NCBI RefSeq assembly: GCF_024170005.1 | Contig: NZ_JALJXJ010000001.1 | Location: forward strand, 62,001 to 126,000 | From: Azospirillum lipoferum | GTDB taxonomy: Bacteria > Pseudomonadota > Alphaproteobacteria > Azospirillales > Azospirillaceae | Reading direction: 5' to 3' | DNA: 64,000 nt | In this document: piece by piece, positions 61,776-64,000 of the stretch | Layout of the letters: each line of letters opens with the position of its first letter | How positions within the stretch are numbered: the stretch's first letter is position 1 | Translations under genes and position numbers: made by a program | The notes under the pieces: generated by a model | Database searches by the model: none | The model's input: only the letters and a program-made list of their open reading frames with translations | Told to the model about the DNA's origin: nothing

Positions 61776-62666
61776 GTGGTCCGCCCCTATCTGCCGCTGA
61801 ACGCCCTGCGTGCCTTCGAGGCGTCGGCGCGGCATCTCAGCTTCACCCGCGCCGCCATCGAGCTGTGCGTGACCCAGGCCGCCGTCAGCCATCAGGTCAA
61901 GCTGCTGGAGGAGCGGCTGGGTGCCAGCCTGTTCCACCGCCTGCCACGCGGCCTCGCCCTGACCGACGAGGGGAGGGCGCTGCTGCCGACGCTGGAGGAG
62001 GCGTTCGACCGCATCGGCGGGCTGCTCGACCAGTTCGAGGACGGGCGCTTCCGCGAGGTGCTGACGGTCGGCGCCGTCGGCACCTTCGCCGTCGGCTGGC
62101 TGCTGCCGCGGCTGAGCCGCTTCCGCGAGGCGCATCCCTTCGTCGACCTGCGCCTGTCCACCAACAACAACCGCGTCGACATCGCGGCGGAAGGGCTGGA
62201 CTACGCTATCCGCTTCGGCGACGGCGCGTGGCACGGCACCGACGCCGTCCGCCTGTTCGACGCGCCGCTGTCGGTGCTGTGCGCTCCGGAGATTGCCGGA
62301 CGGCTGCGCGAACCTATCGATGTCGGGCGCGAGACCCTGCTGCGCTCCTACCGGTCGGACGAATGGCCGGGCTGGTTCGCCGCCGCCGGAATCGAGCCTT
62401 CGGCGATGCCGCCGGTCAAGGGGCCGGTGTTCGACTCGTCCTCCCTGATGGTGGAGGCAGCGATCCAAGGAGCCGGTGTGGCGTTGGCTCCGGTGGCGAT
62501 GTTCCGTCGGCCGCTGGCGGTGGGGCTGATCGAGCAACCCTTCGCCGTCACCGTGTGCAGGGGCGCCTATTGGCTGACCTCGCTGAAGTCGCGGCCGGAG
62601 ACGCCGACCATGCGCGCCTTCCGCGACTGGCTGTTCGCCATAGTCGCGGAAGAGGCGGCAGGCTGA
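61776..62666 (+). CDS. LysR-family regulator, GcvA/AmpR type
   Basis: 296 residues from a GTG at 61776 (MVRPYLPLNALRAFEASARHLSFTRAAIELCVTQAAVSHQVKLLEERLGASLF), the N-terminal helix-turn-helix of the GcvA/AmpR subgroup. The effector domain follows from about residue 95 (LTVGAVGTFAVGWLLPRL, GLDYAIRFGDGAWHGTDAV). AmpR-like members bind cell-wall fragments and control beta-lactamase; GcvA-like ones bind glycine or purines. No divergent target gene is present, so the regulon is unknown. It is 104 bp after ackA on the same strand. Confidence 0.92.
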   Translation: MVRPYLPLNALRAFEASARHLSFTRAAIELCVTQAAVSHQVKLLEERLGASLFHRLPRGLALTDEGRALLPTLEEAFDRIGGLLDQFEDGRFREVLTVGAVGTFAVGWLLPRLSRFREAHPFVDLRLSTNNNRVDIAAEGLDYAIRFGDGAWHGTDAVRLFDAPLSVLCAPEIAGRLREPIDVGRETLLRSYRSDEWPGWFAAAGIEPSAMPPVKGPVFDSSSLMVEAAIQGAGVALAPVAMFRRPLAVGLIEQPFAVTVCRGAYWLTSLKSRPETPTMRAFRDWLFAIVAEEAAG

Positions 62667-62670
62667 GCCG

Positions 62671-62922
62671 TCAGGACAAGGTGACGCGGCGCGGGGCCTG
62701 CTGCCGTTCCCGCTGTTGCCAGAAGCGCAGCCGCAGCCGCGGCGCCATGAACCAGGCGATGGGTGCTGCAAGCAGGATGCTGAGGATTACCACGGTCGGC
62801 ATCAGGGTCATCGCCTGTTCGGAAAAGCTGGGGACCGCCAGGACCAGAACGGTGCCGATGCCGAAGACCACACCCTGGATCATGCCGTAGATCAGGATGG
62901 CGAGGCGTAAACGGGTGGTCAT
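62671..62922 (-). CDS. Small two-helix membrane protein
   Basis: 83 residues from the ATG at 62922. Two hydrophobic segments, LAILIYGMIQGVVFGIGTVL (about 7-28) and MPTVVILSILLAAPIAWFMA (about 41-60), are followed by a basic tail RLRLRFWQQRERQQ. I do not recognise a named family. The codon pattern fits a real gene, and it ends 5 bp from the convergent LysR stop. Function not inferable. Confidence 0.72.
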   Translation of the reverse strand: MTTRLRLAILIYGMIQGVVFGIGTVLVLAVPSFSEQAMTLMPTVVILSILLAAPIAWFMAPRLRLRFWQQRERQQAPRRVTLS

Positions 62923-62972
62923 GGGGCTGCTCCGCTGAAGTGGGCTGGTGCAAGGACCATTTCCCGCTTCAA

Positions 62973-62997
62973 CCGGAACAATGCCGCAATGTTCCGG
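62973..62997 (-). terminator. Hairpin downstream of pgi
   Basis: CCGGAACA (62973-62980) and TGTTCCGG (62990-62997), perfect 8-bp arms with a 9-base loop. It sits 77 bp past the pgi stop on its strand. No strong T-tract, so the terminator role is tentative. Confidence 0.5.
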
Positions 62998-63073
62998 GCG
63001 CCATCGGGCCGGGTTTCACCAACCCGATTGCGACCGTACGCATACGATTATTGGGCGTAAGCCGGACCTGTGC

Positions 63074-64000
<927 letters not shown>

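Overview
The window is high-GC DNA from a diazotrophic alphaproteobacterium, most likely Azospirillum or a close relative. The reasons are a nif/fix cluster with the order iscA-nifU-nifS-nifV-cysE-nifW facing fixABCX, the bolA-grxD pair next to purB, two phasin genes, the SDHAF4 homologue, the stand-alone Anbu protease and a very large number of sensor kinases. No IS element, CRISPR array, tRNA or rRNA was seen. The assignment to genus is inference from gene content.

Region 1 (1-10.1 kb) is nitrogen fixation. The end of fixA followed by fixB, fixC and fixX on the + strand encodes the flavin-based electron-transfer complex that feeds nitrogenase. On the - strand a run of six genes (iscA, nifU, nifS, nifV, cysE, nifW) supplies Fe-S clusters, homocitrate, O-acetylserine and a nitrogenase-protecting protein. 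It starts at a near-perfect sigma-54 promoter with an IHF match and a NifA-type upstream site. Two small genes I cannot name (3763 and 9515, both +) are embedded in this region, and a single-domain response regulator sits convergent to fixX.

Region 2 (10.2-21.7 kb) is housekeeping and signalling: an Old Yellow Enzyme reductase divergent from a TetR regulator with two matching operators between them, RarD, the monothiol glutaredoxin/BolA pair, purB, a two-Cache/PAS/GGDEF/EAL protein, a zinc metallopeptidase and a hybrid kinase. Region 3 (21.9-26.3 kb) is a complete ugpBAEC glycerol-3-phosphate-type ABC transporter with a Pho-box-like site upstream and a composite palindrome between ugpB and ugpA. 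It is followed by SDHAF4, HtpX, a DHH phosphoesterase, transporters, CobD, an ankyrin protein and a stress-type membrane protein with an EcfG-type promoter match.

Region 4 (32.9-42.0 kb) is a signalling island. On the - strand a PAS kinase, a multi-receiver/HPt hybrid kinase and a DUF1329 exported protein are translationally coupled through 4-bp overlaps. Divergent from them are a STAS protein, an HATPase of the anti-sigma type and a receiver-PP2C phosphatase, which together look like a partner-switching module. Region 5 (42.0-51.1 kb) holds NAD kinase, ClpA/ClpS, two phasins whose upstream regions share a PhaR/PhbF-type motif, Anbu, a lipoprotein and a SPOR-domain D,D-carboxypeptidase.

Region 6 (51.1-64 kb) has another sensor cluster (receiver-HPt, PAS kinase, hybrid kinase, CHASE-PAS kinase) with MmcB inside it. 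It continues with a MaoC-Pta fusion and acetate kinase, an AmpR/GcvA-type LysR regulator, a small membrane protein and the C-terminal part of glucose-6-phosphate isomerase running off the right edge.
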